Program-made: the position numbers and the translations under genes | Source of the DNA: Actinomadura kijaniata NBRC 14229 | GTDB taxonomy: Bacteria > Actinomycetota > Actinomycetes > Streptosporangiales > Streptosporangiaceae | DNA length: 43,611 nt | Reading direction: 5' to 3' | Assembly (NCBI RefSeq): GCF_001552175.1 | Contig: NZ_BCQR01000038.1 | Span: 1 to 43,611 of the forward strand | In this document: one piece after another, positions 1 through 8,678 of the stretch | Position numbering within the stretch: position 1 is the stretch's first letter | Layout: every line of letters starts with the position of its first letter | Notes under the pieces: generated by a model | Told to the model about the DNA's origin: nothing | The model's database searches: none | The model's input: the letters and a program-made list of their open reading frames with translations, nothing else

Positions 1-1383
1 GCCCCCGGCCCGCCGCTGCCGCTACCGCCGCCCGGCGCCGCGGGACCCGGGCTGCGGGTCCTGCGGTCGGGCGGGCGCGGCCCCGCCGCTGCCCGCAACG
101 TCGGCTGGCGCGCCGCGACCGGCGAGTGGACGGTGTTCCTGGACGACGACGTGGTGCCCTCGGACGGATGGGCCGCCGACCTGGTCACCGACCTGGCGGG
201 CCTGCCCGCCGACGTCGGCGGCTCCCAGGGGCGCGTCACCGTGCCGCTGCCGTCCGGCCGCCGCCCCACCGACTGGGAGCGCAACACCGCCGGGCTGGAG
301 TCGGCCGCCTGGATCACCGCCGACATGGCCTACCGGCGCGACGCGCTCACCGCGACCGGCGGGTTCGACGAGCGCTTCCCCCGCGCGTTCCGTGAGGACG
401 CCGACCTGGCGCTGCGCGTCCAGGACGCCGGATGCCGCCTGGTCCGGGGGGAGCGCCGGACCGTCCACCCGGTGCGGCCCGCCGGGTTCTGGGCGTCGGT
501 GCGCGCCCAGGCGGGCAACCGCGACGACGCGCTGATGGCCCGCCTGCACGGCCGCGACTGGCGGACCCGCGCCCGCGAGCACCGCGGCCGCTTCGGCCGC
601 CATGTCGCGACCACCGCCGCCGGGCTGCTGGCGCTGGCCGCCCTGCCCGCCCGGCGACCGGCCGCGTTCGGGGCCGCCGCCGTGTGGGCGGCGCTGACCG
701 CCGAGTTCGCCGCCGCGCGGATCCGGCCGGGCCCGCGCACCCCCGACGAGATCGCCCGGATGCTGGTGACCAGCGTCGTGATTCCTCCGGTCGCCGTGGC
801 GCACCGGCTCCGCGGCGAGCTCGCCCACCGCGGCGCCGGGCCGTGGAGCCCGTGCCCGGTGGTGCTGTTCGACCGTGACGACACGCTGATCCATGACGTG
901 CCCTACAACGGCGACCCCGCCAGGGTCGAGCCGGTGCCCGGCGCGCGTGCCGCCCTGGACAGGCTGCGCCGCCACGGCGTCCGCGTCGGCGTCGTGTCCA
1001 ACCAGTCCGGCGTCGCCAAGGGCCGTATCACCGCCGCCGACGTCGGCCGCGTCAACGCCCGCGTCGAACGCCTCCTCGGCCCCGTCGACGTCTGGGAGTT
1101 CTGCCCGCACGACGACGCCGACGGCTGCGCCTGCCGCAAACCCCACCCCGGGCTGATCGAACGCGCCGCCGCCCGGCTCGGCGTGCACCCCTCCGACTGC
1201 GTCGTGGTCGGGGACATCGGCAGCGACATGCAGGCCGCCGCGGCCGCCGGGGCGCGCGGCATCCTCGTGCCGACCGTCCGCACCCGCCCCGAGGAGGTCG
1301 GCGCGGCCCGCGAGGTCGCCCCCGACCTGGCGGCCGCCGTGGACCTGGTCCTGTCCGGCGCGCGACCGGGGAGGCCGCGATGA
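1..1383 (+). CDS. GT2 glycosyltransferase fused to GmhB-like HAD phosphatase (5' partial)
   Basis: The reading frame is open from base 1, so the N-terminus lies outside the window; 460 residues are visible. Numbering from base 1, residues ~28-50 carry a GT-A/GT2 core (AARNVGW, then FLDDDVV with DDD at 48-50). EDADLALR at ~132 is the usual GT2 acceptor-side motif. A hydrophobic stretch near 200-235 could be a membrane segment or linker. From ~288 to the end lies a HAD-IIIA phosphatase: DRDDTL (D291, D293), VSNQSG, and a zinc-type cluster C368, H370, C376, C378 as in GmhB heptose-1,7-bisphosphate phosphatases, then GDIGSD. The inferred role is dephosphorylation of heptose 1,7-bisphosphate plus sugar transfer in one polypeptide. 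It overlaps the next gene by 4 bases. The domain calls are firm; the exact sugar is inferred from context. Confidence 0.88.
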   Translation, partial: APGPPLPLPPPGAAGPGLRVLRSGGRGPAAARNVGWRAATGEWTVFLDDDVVPSDGWAADLVTDLAGLPADVGGSQGRVTVPLPSGRRPTDWERNTAGLESAAWITADMAYRRDALTATGGFDERFPRAFREDADLALRVQDAGCRLVRGERRTVHPVRPAGFWASVRAQAGNRDDALMARLHGRDWRTRAREHRGRFGRHVATTAAGLLALAALPARRPAAFGAAAVWAALTAEFAAARIRPGPRTPDEIARMLVTSVVIPPVAVAHRLRGELAHRGAGPWSPCPVVLFDRDDTLIHDVPYNGDPARVEPVPGARAALDRLRRHGVRVGVVSNQSGVAKGRITAADVGRVNARVERLLGPVDVWEFCPHDDADGCACRKPHPGLIERAAARLGVHPSDCVVVGDIGSDMQAAAAAGARGILVPTVRTRPEEVGAAREVAPDLAAAVDLVLSGARPGRPR

Positions 1384-2369
1384 GGGTCCTGGTGGTCCGG
1401 CTCGACAACCTCGGCGACGTGCTGCTGTCGGGGCCGGCGGTCCGCGCGGTCGCCGCCCGCGCCGACGAGGTCGTGATGCTGTGCGGACCGCGCGGCCGGG
1501 CCGCCGCCGACCTGCTGCCCGGCGTGGACCGCGTCGTGGAGTGGTGCGCCCCGTGGATCGACCCCGAGCCCGGCCCCGTCGAGCGGGCCGAGGCCGAACG
1601 CCTGGTGGACCTGGTGCGCGACGCCGACCGCGCGCTGATCTTCACCTCGTTCCACCAGTCGCCGCTGCCGCTGGCGCTGCTGCTGCGGCTGGCCGGGGTA
1701 CCGTGGATCGGGGGGATCAGCGACGACTACCCCGGCTCGCTGCTGGACCTGCGCCACCGCTGCGACGCCGACGTCCCCGAACCCGAACGGATGCTGGCGC
1801 TCGCCGCCGACGCCGGGTTCCCCACCCCGCACGACACGCGGCTGCGCGTCCGCGGGCCCCTCCCCGACGTCACCGCGCTCACCGGCGCGGCCGGCTACGT
1901 CGTCGTCCACCCCGGCACCTCGGTGCCCGCGCGGGCCTGGCCGCCGGAACGTTGCGCCGAGGCCGTGCGGGCCCTCACCGCCGCCGGGCACCGCGTCGTG
2001 GTCACCGGCGACCGCCGGGAGAAGGAACTGACCGCCCACGTCGCCGGGGTCGACGGCGTCGACCTGGGCGGCCGCACCACCCTGCCGGAACTGGCGGCGG
2101 TGCTGGCCGGGGCCGCTGCCGTCGTCGCGGGCAACACCGGCCCCGCCCACCTGGCCGCGGCCGTCGGCGCCCCCGTGGTGTCGCTGTTCGCGCCGACCGT
2201 CCCGGCGGCGCGCTGGGCCCCCTACGGGGTCCGCACCGTGCTGCTGGGCGACCAGAACGCTCCCTGCAAAGACAGCCGCGCGCGGGTCTGCCCCGTTCCG
2301 GGCCACCCGTGCCTGTCCTCGGTGACCGCCGACCGGGTGGCCGCCGCCGTGGAGGAGGTCACCGCATGA
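1380..2369 (+). CDS. GT9-family (heptosyltransferase-like) glycosyltransferase
   Basis: 329 residues, about the usual size for the WaaC/WaaF family. It opens with MRVLVVRLDNLGDVLLSGPA, the N-terminal GT9 signature. VVVHPGTS near 175-181 and GNTGPAHLAAA near 245-260 are the C-terminal nucleotide-sugar binding motifs. The family transfers heptose from ADP-heptose. Clustering with gmhA and hldE supports ADP-heptose as donor, but the acceptor cannot be LPS core in a Gram-positive. The start codon ATG overlaps the upstream stop (ATGA), so translation is probably coupled. A second GT9 gene lies at 6604-7557. Four cysteines sit in the C-terminal half-domain tail (CKDSRARVCPVPGHPC), a feature of some GT9 proteins whose purpose I cannot tell. 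Confidence 0.88.
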   Translation: MRVLVVRLDNLGDVLLSGPAVRAVAARADEVVMLCGPRGRAAADLLPGVDRVVEWCAPWIDPEPGPVERAEAERLVDLVRDADRALIFTSFHQSPLPLALLLRLAGVPWIGGISDDYPGSLLDLRHRCDADVPEPERMLALAADAGFPTPHDTRLRVRGPLPDVTALTGAAGYVVVHPGTSVPARAWPPERCAEAVRALTAAGHRVVVTGDRREKELTAHVAGVDGVDLGGRTTLPELAAVLAGAAAVVAGNTGPAHLAAAVGAPVVSLFAPTVPAARWAPYGVRTVLLGDQNAPCKDSRARVCPVPGHPCLSSVTADRVAAAVEEVTA

Positions 2370-3361
2370 GAGTGCTGCTGTGGCACGTGCACGGTTCCTG
2401 GGCCACCTCGTTCGTGCACGGCCCCTGGACCAGCGTCGTGCCGGTCACACCCGACCGGGGGCCCGACGGACTCGGCCGGGCCCGCACGTTCCCCTGGCCG
2501 GACCGCGCCGTGGAGGTCCCGCACGACCGGCTGCGCGACGAGCACGTGGACGCCGTGGTGCTGCAACGTCCCCACGAGTTCCGCCTCGTGGAGGAGTGGC
2601 TGGGGCGGCGGCCCGGACGCGACGTCCCGGCCGTGTACGTCGAGCACGACACCCCGCACCGCCGCTTCGCCGACGCCGACCTTCCCGAGGAGGTCGTCCC
2701 CGACATCCGCCACTTCCTGCACGGCCGCTCCGACGTCCCGCTCGTGCACGTCACCCACTTCAACGAGCTGTTCTGGAACTCCGGACGCGCCCCCGCCACC
2801 GTGATCGAGCACGGCGTCGTCGACCCGGGCTACCGGTTCGTCGGCGACATGCCGCGCGCCGGGATCGTCATCAACGACCCGCTGCGCCGCGGCCGGACCA
2901 CCGGCACCGACCTGCTGCCGCGGCTGGCCCGCCAGGTCCCGCTGGACCTGTTCGGCATGAACGTCACCGACGCGCCCCGCGCGCTCGGCCTGCCCGCCGA
3001 GTCGCTGTGGACGTTCGAGGACCTGCCCCAGGCCCGGATGCACGCCGAGCTGGCCCGCCGCCGCGTCTACCTGCACCCCTACCGCTGGACGTCGCTGGGC
3101 CTGTCCCTGATCGAGGCGATGCTGCTCGGCCTGCCGGTGGTGGCGCTGGCCACCACCGAGGCCGTGGAGGCGGTGCCGCCGGAGGCCGGGGTGCTGTCCA
3201 CCCGGGTGGACGCCCTCGCCGACGCGGCCCGCGCGCTGGCCCACGACCCCGAACGCGCCCGCCAGCTCGGCAAGGAGGGCCGGGCCGTCGCCGCGCAGCG
3301 GTACGGCCTGGCCCGCTTCCTGCGGGACTGGGAGTGCCTGCTGAACGAGGTGATCCGATGA
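2366..3361 (+). CDS. GT4-type glycosyltransferase with an altered EX7E motif
   Basis: 331 residues. The ATG at 2366 overlaps the upstream stop and is the natural start, although the frame is open further upstream. The C-terminal half looks like the GT-B nucleotide-binding domain: LIEAMLLGLPVVAL, a segment like that of GT4 enzymes, then EAGVL and a final helix ending in a typical RYGLARF tail. The usual GT4 EX7E motif is altered: where the first Glu is expected there is Thr (TSLGLSLIEAM), while the second Glu is kept. The N-terminal half is not recognisable beyond a possible acceptor-binding Rossmann domain. It is part of the coupled glycan operon; donor and acceptor are unknown. Confidence 0.78.
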   Translation: MRVLLWHVHGSWATSFVHGPWTSVVPVTPDRGPDGLGRARTFPWPDRAVEVPHDRLRDEHVDAVVLQRPHEFRLVEEWLGRRPGRDVPAVYVEHDTPHRRFADADLPEEVVPDIRHFLHGRSDVPLVHVTHFNELFWNSGRAPATVIEHGVVDPGYRFVGDMPRAGIVINDPLRRGRTTGTDLLPRLARQVPLDLFGMNVTDAPRALGLPAESLWTFEDLPQARMHAELARRRVYLHPYRWTSLGLSLIEAMLLGLPVVALATTEAVEAVPPEAGVLSTRVDALADAARALAHDPERARQLGKEGRAVAAQRYGLARFLRDWECLLNEVIR

Positions 3362-4575
3362 GAGTGGCCATGATCTCCGAGCACGCCAGCCCGCTCGCCG
3401 CGCGCGGCGGGCTGGGCGGCGCCGACGGCGGCGGGCAGAACGTGTTCGTCGCCGACCTGGCCGCCGAGCTGGGCCGCCAGGGCCACCACGTGACCGTCCA
3501 CACCCGCCGCGACGACCCCGGCCTGCCCGGACGGGTCCGGTGCGCGCCCGGCGTGACGGTCGAGCACGTCCCGGCCGGCCCGGCCGCCGAGGTGCCCAAG
3601 GACGAGCTGGTGCGCTGGATGCCCGACTTCGCCTGTCACCTGGAGCGCCGCTGGGCGCAGGAACCGCCGGACGTCGTCCACGCGCACTTCTGGATGAGCG
3701 GCATGGCCGCCCTCTGGGCGACCGGGCGGCTGCCCGGCCCGAGCGTGCCGGTCGTGCAGACCTACCACGCGCTCGGCACCGTCAAGCGCCGCCACCAGGG
3801 GGACCGCGACACCAGCCCGCCCGACCGGGTCGACTGGGAGCGCCGGATCGGGAGGGCGGTCGACGCGATCATCGCGACCTGCTCCGACGAGGCCCGCGAA
3901 CTCGCCGACATGGGGGTGCCGACCGACCACGTCGCGGTCGTGCCCTGCGGGGTGGACCTGGGGCGGTTCCGCCCGGACGGCCCCGCCGAGCCGCGCGCCG
4001 CCCGGCACCGGCTGGTCGCGCTGTCGCGGCTGGTGGAGCGCAAGGGCGTCGACACCGCGATCCGGGCGCTGGCCCACCTGCCGGACACCGAGCTGGTCGT
4101 CGCCGGTGGCCCGCCCGCCGACGCCCTGGACGCCGACCCCGAGGTGCGCCGGCTGCGGGACGTCGCCGCCGGGACCGGGGTCGCCGGGCGCGTGACGTTC
4201 ACCGGGCGGCGCGGCCGCGACGAGGTCCCGGCGCTGCTGCGCTCGGCCGACCTGGTCGTCACGCTGCCCTGGTACGAGCCGTTCGGGATGGTGCCGCTGG
4301 AGGCGATGGCCTGCGGCGTCCCGGTCGTCGCCACCGCCGTGGGCGGCCACCTCGACACCGTCGCCGACGGCCGCACCGGGCTGCTGGTCCCGCCCCGCGA
4401 TCCGGCCGGGGCCGCGCGGGCGATCGGGGACCTGCTGGCCGACGGCGACCGCCGCGCGCGGATGGGCGCGGCCGCGCTGCTGCGGGCGCGGCTCGACCAC
4501 TCCTGGGAGCGCGTCGCCCGCGCCACCGCCGACGTCTACGACAGGGCCGGCCGGCGAAGGGAGGTGCGGGCATGA
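3358..4575 (+). CDS. GT4 glycosyltransferase (sucrose synthase/MshA-like superfamily)
   Basis: 405 residues, full length for a GT4 enzyme. The N-terminus has GGADGGGQNVFVADLA, the glycine-rich motif of GT4 enzymes that bind the nucleotide sugar near the N-terminus. The middle contains VVHAHFWMSG and VVPCGVDLGRF. The C-terminal donor domain has ALSRLVERKG and a full EX7E motif (EPFGMVPLEAMACG). Start ATG 3358 overlaps the preceding stop. It probably adds a hexose or similar residue to the same glycan built by the neighbouring GT9 and GT2 proteins. The specific sugar cannot be read from sequence, and similarity to MshA or sucrose-phosphate synthase is only at superfamily level. Confidence 0.87.
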   Translation: MRVAMISEHASPLAARGGLGGADGGGQNVFVADLAAELGRQGHHVTVHTRRDDPGLPGRVRCAPGVTVEHVPAGPAAEVPKDELVRWMPDFACHLERRWAQEPPDVVHAHFWMSGMAALWATGRLPGPSVPVVQTYHALGTVKRRHQGDRDTSPPDRVDWERRIGRAVDAIIATCSDEARELADMGVPTDHVAVVPCGVDLGRFRPDGPAEPRAARHRLVALSRLVERKGVDTAIRALAHLPDTELVVAGGPPADALDADPEVRRLRDVAAGTGVAGRVTFTGRRGRDEVPALLRSADLVVTLPWYEPFGMVPLEAMACGVPVVATAVGGHLDTVADGRTGLLVPPRDPAGAARAIGDLLADGDRRARMGAAALLRARLDHSWERVARATADVYDRAGRRREVRA

Positions 4576-5183
4576 CCGCCACGTCACAGCAGCGTGTCTC
4601 GCTGCGGCACGCGTCCACCGCCGAGGACGAGCGCCTGGCGGAGCTGGCGCGGGCCGCGCTGCGGTTCCGCGCCTGGACCCCGGTGCTCAACCGGTGGGGG
4701 GTGCGGCTGGCCCGGGTGCTGGACTCCGGCGGGCGGCTGCTGGCCTGCGGCAACGGCGGCAGCGCCGCCGAGGCCCAGCACCTGACCGCCGAGCTCACCG
4801 GCCGCTTCGAGGACGACCGGCGCCCGCTGTCGGCGATCCCCCTGCACGGCGACGCCTCGGCGGTCACCGCCATCGGCAACGACTACGGCGCCGAGCAGGT
4901 GTTCGCCCGGCAGGTCCGGGCGCACGCGCGCCGCGGCGACGTGCTGGTCTGCCTGTCCACCAGCGGGCGCAGCCCCAACGTGCTGGCCGCCGCGCGGCAG
5001 GCCCGGCGGCTCGGCGCGACCGCCTGGGCGATCACCGGGCCGGGCCCCAACCCCCTCGCCGAGGCGTGCGACGACGCGATCACCGTGGAGGCGGAACGCG
5101 CCTGCACCGTCCAGGAGATCCACCTGGCGGCGGTGCACCTGCTGTGCGCGGTCGTCGACCGGACGCTGGGGGGGAAGCGGTGA
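4572..5183 (+). CDS. gmhA: Phosphoheptose isomerase (sedoheptulose 7-phosphate isomerase)
   Basis: 203 residues, a single SIS domain. The phosphosugar-binding segments are CGNGGSAAEAQHL and CLSTSGRSPNVL, and the helix RACTVQEIHLAAVHLLC carries the Glu/His pair typical of GmhA. The family converts sedoheptulose 7-phosphate to D-glycero-D-manno-heptose 7-phosphate, the first committed step of heptose nucleotide synthesis. Start ATG 4572 overlaps the GT4 stop, and its own stop overlaps the GTG of hldE. The alternative role, a DnaA initiator-associating (DiaA-like) SIS protein, is unlikely because hldE follows directly. Cytoplasmic. Confidence 0.92.
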   Translation: MTATSQQRVSLRHASTAEDERLAELARAALRFRAWTPVLNRWGVRLARVLDSGGRLLACGNGGSAAEAQHLTAELTGRFEDDRRPLSAIPLHGDASAVTAIGNDYGAEQVFARQVRAHARRGDVLVCLSTSGRSPNVLAAARQARRLGATAWAITGPGPNPLAEACDDAITVEAERACTVQEIHLAAVHLLCAVVDRTLGGKR

Positions 5184-6607
5184 GCGGGCCCCTGGTCGTG
5201 ATCGGTGACACACTGCTGGACGTGGACATCGTCGGGGAGGCCGCCCGGCTGTGCCCGGACGCGCCGGTGCCGGTCATCGGGCGGGCCGTGGAGCGGCCCC
5301 GGCCCGGCGGCGCGGGCCTGGCGGCGCTGCTGGCGGCGGCCGACCGGCCCGGCCGGGACGTGGTGCTGGTGACCGCGCTGGCCGACGACGACCCCGGCCA
5401 CCGCCTGCGGGCGCTGCTCGCCCCGCACGTGGAGATGGTGGCGCTGCGGCTGGGCGGCGGCACGCCCTGCAAGATGCGGGTCCGCGCGGGCCGCCACCCG
5501 GTCGCCCGACTGGACGTCGGCGACGGCGAGGCCGCCGACGGGCCGGTCGGCCCGGCCGTCTCCGACGCCCTCGCCGAGGCCGGGACGGTGCTGGTGTCGG
5601 ACTACGGGCGCGGCATGACCCGGCACCGGGCCGTGCGTTCCCTGCTGGAGCGCCTGACCGGCCGCACGCCGGTGGTGTGGGACCCGCATCCGCGCGGCGA
5701 GCCGCCCGTCCCGGGCGTCCGGCTGGTGACGCCCAACGAGGACGAGGCGGCGCTGCTGGCCGCCGCGCTGGGCGGCGACGGCGGCGGCACGGGCCTGTCG
5801 GCCGCCGCGCGCCGCGCCCGGTTCCTGGCCGGGACCTGGAACGCGGCGGGCGTCGCGGTGACGCTCGGCGCGAGGGGGGCGCTGCTGCACGACGGCGCGC
5901 GCACCCCGTTCCTGGTGCCCGCCGAGCCCGCCGAGGGCGACACCTGCGGCGCGGGCGACAGCTTCGCCGCCGGGGCCGCGCTGGCGCTGGCCGACGGCGG
6001 CGCCCTCACCGACGCCGTCGGCGAGGGGGTGCGCGATGCGTCCCGGTTCGTCGGCGCGGGCGGCGCGTCGGAGCTGGCCGCGCGGCTGGCCGAGACCGGC
6101 TCGCCCCGGACGCCGGCGCCGCGGGAGGCCGACGCGTTCGAGGTGGCCGAGCGGACCCGGCGCGCTGGCGGCACGGTGGTGGCGACCGGCGGCTGCTTCG
6201 ACCTGCTGCACGCCGGGCACGTGAGCCTGCTCCAGCAGGCCCGGCGGCTCGGCGACTGCCTGGTCGTGTGCGTCAACTCCGACGCCTCGGTGCGCCGCCG
6301 CAAGGGGCCCGACCGGCCGGTCACCACCGCCGGGGACCGGGTGCGCGTGCTGCGGGCGCTGGCCGACGTGGACGCCGCCGTCGTCTTCGACGACGACACC
6401 CCGGCCCCGCTGCTGGAGCGCCTGCGGCCCGACATCTGGGTCAAGGGCGCCGACTACGCCGGGTCACCGCTGCCCGAGGCCGGCGTCGTGCGCTCCTACG
6501 GCGGCGAGGTGGTGCTGCTGCCCCTGCTGGAGGGCCGCTCCACCACCCGCCTGCTGTCGTCGGCGCGGTCGCCCTCGAACGGCTCGCCGGCCGGAGGGGC
6601 GCGATGA
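5180..6607 (+). CDS. hldE: Bifunctional heptose 7-phosphate kinase / heptose 1-phosphate adenylyltransferase
   Basis: 475 residues from GTG 5180, which overlaps the gmhA stop. Residues ~1-315 form a PfkB/ribokinase domain with [11 protein letters not shown] and the catalytic DTCGAGDSF (Asp260). Residues ~325-470 form a cytidylyltransferase-like domain with [11 protein letters not shown] at 337-347 and VKGADY. The order kinase then transferase is that of E. coli HldE, which phosphorylates heptose 7-phosphate at C1 and, after GmhB has acted, adenylates it to ADP-heptose. The intervening phosphatase is supplied by the HAD domain of the first gene. The predicted product is ADP-D-glycero-beta-D-manno-heptose. 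The beta form and adenine specificity are inferred from family membership. Confidence 0.92.
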   Translation: MSGPLVVIGDTLLDVDIVGEAARLCPDAPVPVIGRAVERPRPGGAGLAALLAAADRPGRDVVLVTALADDDPGHRLRALLAPHVEMVALRLGGGTPCKMRVRAGRHPVARLDVGDGEAADGPVGPAVSDALAEAGTVLVSDYGRGMTRHRAVRSLLERLTGRTPVVWDPHPRGEPPVPGVRLVTPNEDEAALLAAALGGDGGGTGLSAAARRARFLAGTWNAAGVAVTLGARGALLHDGARTPFLVPAEPAEGDTCGAGDSFAAGAALALADGGALTDAVGEGVRDASRFVGAGGASELAARLAETGSPRTPAPREADAFEVAERTRRAGGTVVATGGCFDLLHAGHVSLLQQARRLGDCLVVCVNSDASVRRRKGPDRPVTTAGDRVRVLRALADVDAAVVFDDDTPAPLLERLRPDIWVKGADYAGSPLPEAGVVRSYGGEVVLLPLLEGRSTTRLLSSARSPSNGSPAGGAR

Positions 6608-7557
6608 GCGTCCCACGCGCCCTGGTGTTGCGGGCCCTCGGCCTCGGGGACCTGCTCACCGGCGTCCCCGCGCTGCGGGCGCTGCGGCGCGGGCTGCCCG
6701 ACCACCGGATCACGCTGGCCGCCCCGCGCGCGCTGGAGCCCCTGGCCCTGCTGTCGGGGGCGGTGGACGAGGTGGTGCACAGCGTCGAGCTGGCGCCGCT
6801 GCCGCCGGTCGACGGCGTCGACGTCGCCGTGGACCTGCACGGCTGCGACCCGGCCAGCCACGACCTGCTGCGGCCGTCGCGGCCCCGGCGGCTGCTGGCG
6901 TTCGCCCATCCCGACTCGCCCGACATCGACGGGCCGCCGTGGGACCCCGAGGAGCGCGAGGTGCGCCGCTGGTGCCGCCTGGTGTCGTGGTACGGGTTCC
7001 CCGCCGACCCCGGCGACCTGGACCTGCCCGCGCCGCCGTGCGCGTCGCCCGCGCCCGGCGCGGTGGTGGTGCATCCGGGTGCGGCGTTCCCGTCCCGCCG
7101 GTGGCCTCCCGAGCGCTTCGCGGCCGTCGCCGCCGCCCTGCGCGACGACGGGCACCGCGTGGTGGTGACCGGCGGGCCCGACGAGACCGCCCTGGCGCGG
7201 CGCGTCGTCGAGGGCGCCGGGCTGGACCCCGACGCCGACCTGTCCGGCCGGACCGGCCCGCTGGAGCTGGCCGCGCTGATCCGCGAGGCGCGCCTGGTGG
7301 TGTGTGGGGACACCGGCACGGGGCATCTGGCCACCGCCTACCGCACCCCGTCGGTGCTGCTGTTCGGCCCGACCCCGCCCGCCTGGTGGGGGCCGCCGCC
7401 GGGGCGGACCCGGCACCGGGTGCTGTGGGCGGGCCGCAGGGGCGACCCGCACGGCCGCGTCCCCGACCCCGGGCTGCTGGCGATCCCGGCGGCCGTCGTC
7501 ACGGACACGGCACGGCGGACGCTCGCCCTCCACCACAACTCTCTGGAGGCGACATGA
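6604..7557 (+). CDS. GT9-family (heptosyltransferase-like) glycosyltransferase, second copy
   Basis: 317 residues. The N-terminal motif is [35 protein letters not shown] lies near 157-171, and [13 protein letters not shown] near 238-250, all typical of GT9. It differs considerably from the GT9 protein at 1380-2369 (longer interdomain segments, DTGTGH instead of NTGPAH), so it probably acts on a different acceptor rather than being a recent duplicate. The ATG overlaps the hldE stop. A second heptosyl transfer or another ADP-sugar is possible; the position directly after hldE favours heptose. Confidence 0.87.
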   Translation: MSVPRALVLRALGLGDLLTGVPALRALRRGLPDHRITLAAPRALEPLALLSGAVDEVVHSVELAPLPPVDGVDVAVDLHGCDPASHDLLRPSRPRRLLAFAHPDSPDIDGPPWDPEEREVRRWCRLVSWYGFPADPGDLDLPAPPCASPAPGAVVVHPGAAFPSRRWPPERFAAVAAALRDDGHRVVVTGGPDETALARRVVEGAGLDPDADLSGRTGPLELAALIREARLVVCGDTGTGHLATAYRTPSVLLFGPTPPAWWGPPPGRTRHRVLWAGRRGDPHGRVPDPGLLAIPAAVVTDTARRTLALHHNSLEAT

Positions 7558-8594
7558 CAGGTGAGACGACAGACGAGACGACGGCCGACATGACGGGGGA
7601 CACGGCGGGGGAAACAGCGGGGGACACGGCGGCGGGTCCGGCCGGGCGGCGTGCCGTGGTGACCGGCGGGGCCGGCTTCCTCGGCTCCCACCTGTGCGAG
7701 ACGCTGCTCGACCGGGGGGCCGCGGTCGTGTGCCTGGACAACCTGCTGACCGGCACGGCCCGCAACATCGCGCACCTGCGCGCGCGGCCGGGGTTCCGGT
7801 TCGCGCACTGCGACCTCACCCGGCCGGTGGACGTGCCCGGGCCGGTGACGGAGGTGTACCACTTCGCCTCGGCGGCCTCGCCCGCCGACTACCTGCGGCT
7901 GCCGATCCAGACGCTGGAGGTCGGCAGCCAGGGCACCCGCAACGCCCTGGAGCTGGCCGAGCGCAAGGGCGCGCGGTTCGTGCTCGCCTCCACCTCCGAG
8001 GTCTACGGCGACCCCCTGGAGCATCCCCAGAAGGAGAGCTACTGGGGCAACGTCAACCCGGTCGGCCCGCGCAGCGTCTACGACGAGGCCAAGCGGTTCG
8101 GGGAGGCGCTGACCTCGGCGTTCCGGCACGCGCGCGGGCTGGACACCGCCATCGTGCGGATCTTCAACACCTACGGCCCCCGGATGCGGCCCGACGACGG
8201 CCGCGCCGTCCCCACGTTCCTCGGGCAGGCCCTCACCGGCGCGCCGCTCACCGTGACCGGCGACGGCTCCCAGACCCGTTCCATCTGCTACGTCGACGAC
8301 ACGGTGCGGGGCGTGCTGGACCTGGCGGCGTCCGACCACCCGGGGCCGATGAACATCGGCAGCCCGTTCGAGACCTCGATGCTGGACCTCGCCCGGCTGA
8401 TCATCGAGATGACCGGGTCGCGGTCGCGGATCCGGTTCATCGAACGCCCCGTCGACGACCCGGCGGTGCGCCGCCCCGACACCACCCTCGCCCGCCGGGT
8501 CCTCGGCTGGGAGCCGCGGGTCTCGGTGGAGCAGGGGCTGCGCGCCACGATCGAGTGGTTCGTCAGGGAACTGGGCGTCCCGCGGAGCGCCTGA
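7554..8594 (+). CDS. UDP-glucuronate decarboxylase-like SDR epimerase
   Basis: 346 residues. After a ~30-residue acidic, Thr/Gly-rich leader, the extended SDR Rossmann domain starts with [13 protein letters not shown]. The segments [14 protein letters not shown] and [19 protein letters not shown] contain the Ser and YxxxK catalytic residues and match the UDP-xylose synthase (UXS) signature closely. The family oxidises and decarboxylates UDP-glucuronate to UDP-xylose. It lacks the features of HldD, so the heptose would stay in the D-glycero form. ATG 7554 with GGAGG 8 bases upstream is chosen; ATG 7590 is an in-frame alternative that would remove part of the repetitive leader. It is the last gene of the operon. 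Confidence 0.86.
   Translation: MTGETTDETTADMTGDTAGETAGDTAAGPAGRRAVVTGGAGFLGSHLCETLLDRGAAVVCLDNLLTGTARNIAHLRARPGFRFAHCDLTRPVDVPGPVTEVYHFASAASPADYLRLPIQTLEVGSQGTRNALELAERKGARFVLASTSEVYGDPLEHPQKESYWGNVNPVGPRSVYDEAKRFGEALTSAFRHARGLDTAIVRIFNTYGPRMRPDDGRAVPTFLGQALTGAPLTVTGDGSQTRSICYVDDTVRGVLDLAASDHPGPMNIGSPFETSMLDLARLIIEMTGSRSRIRFIERPVDDPAVRRPDTTLARRVLGWEPRVSVEQGLRATIEWFVRELGVPRSA
7594..7629 (+). repeat. 12-bp tandem repeat in the UXS-like gene leader
   Basis: Three consecutive 12-bp units (CGGGGGACACGG, CGGGGGAAACAG, CGGGGGACACGG) encode the four-residue repeats [12 protein letters not shown] in the N-terminal extension of the decarboxylase-like protein. Weaker repetition (ETTD/ETTAD) precedes them. 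Such units can expand or contract by slippage in steps of four residues without a frameshift. Confidence 0.8.
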
Positions 8595-8607
8595 GCACGG
8601 CGACCGG

Positions 8608-8650
8608 CCCGGCGGCGCCCCCCCGGCAACGGTGGCCAGGTCCCGCCGGG
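8608..8650. terminator. Weak inverted repeat between convergent genes
   Basis: CCCGGCGG at 8608-8615 pairs with CCGCCGGG at 8643-8650 around a 27-base loop, between the end of the glycan operon and the convergent aldo/keto reductase gene. There is no T-run. It could serve as a GC-rich terminator but is much weaker than the hairpins at the other convergent junctions. Confidence 0.35.
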
Positions 8651-8678
8651 CGTCGTCCGTGCCCGTGCGCTCCGGGGG

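Noticed and set aside
1..8594. Lipopolysaccharide core biosynthesis
   Set aside because: Heptose genes are normally linked to LPS, but the genome style is Gram-positive actinobacterial and no Kdo, lipid A or O-antigen genes are present.
7554..8594. HldD-type ADP-heptose 6-epimerase
   Set aside because: The catalytic-region motifs [12 protein letters not shown] and YDEAK are those of UDP-glucuronate decarboxylases, and HldD hallmarks are absent.
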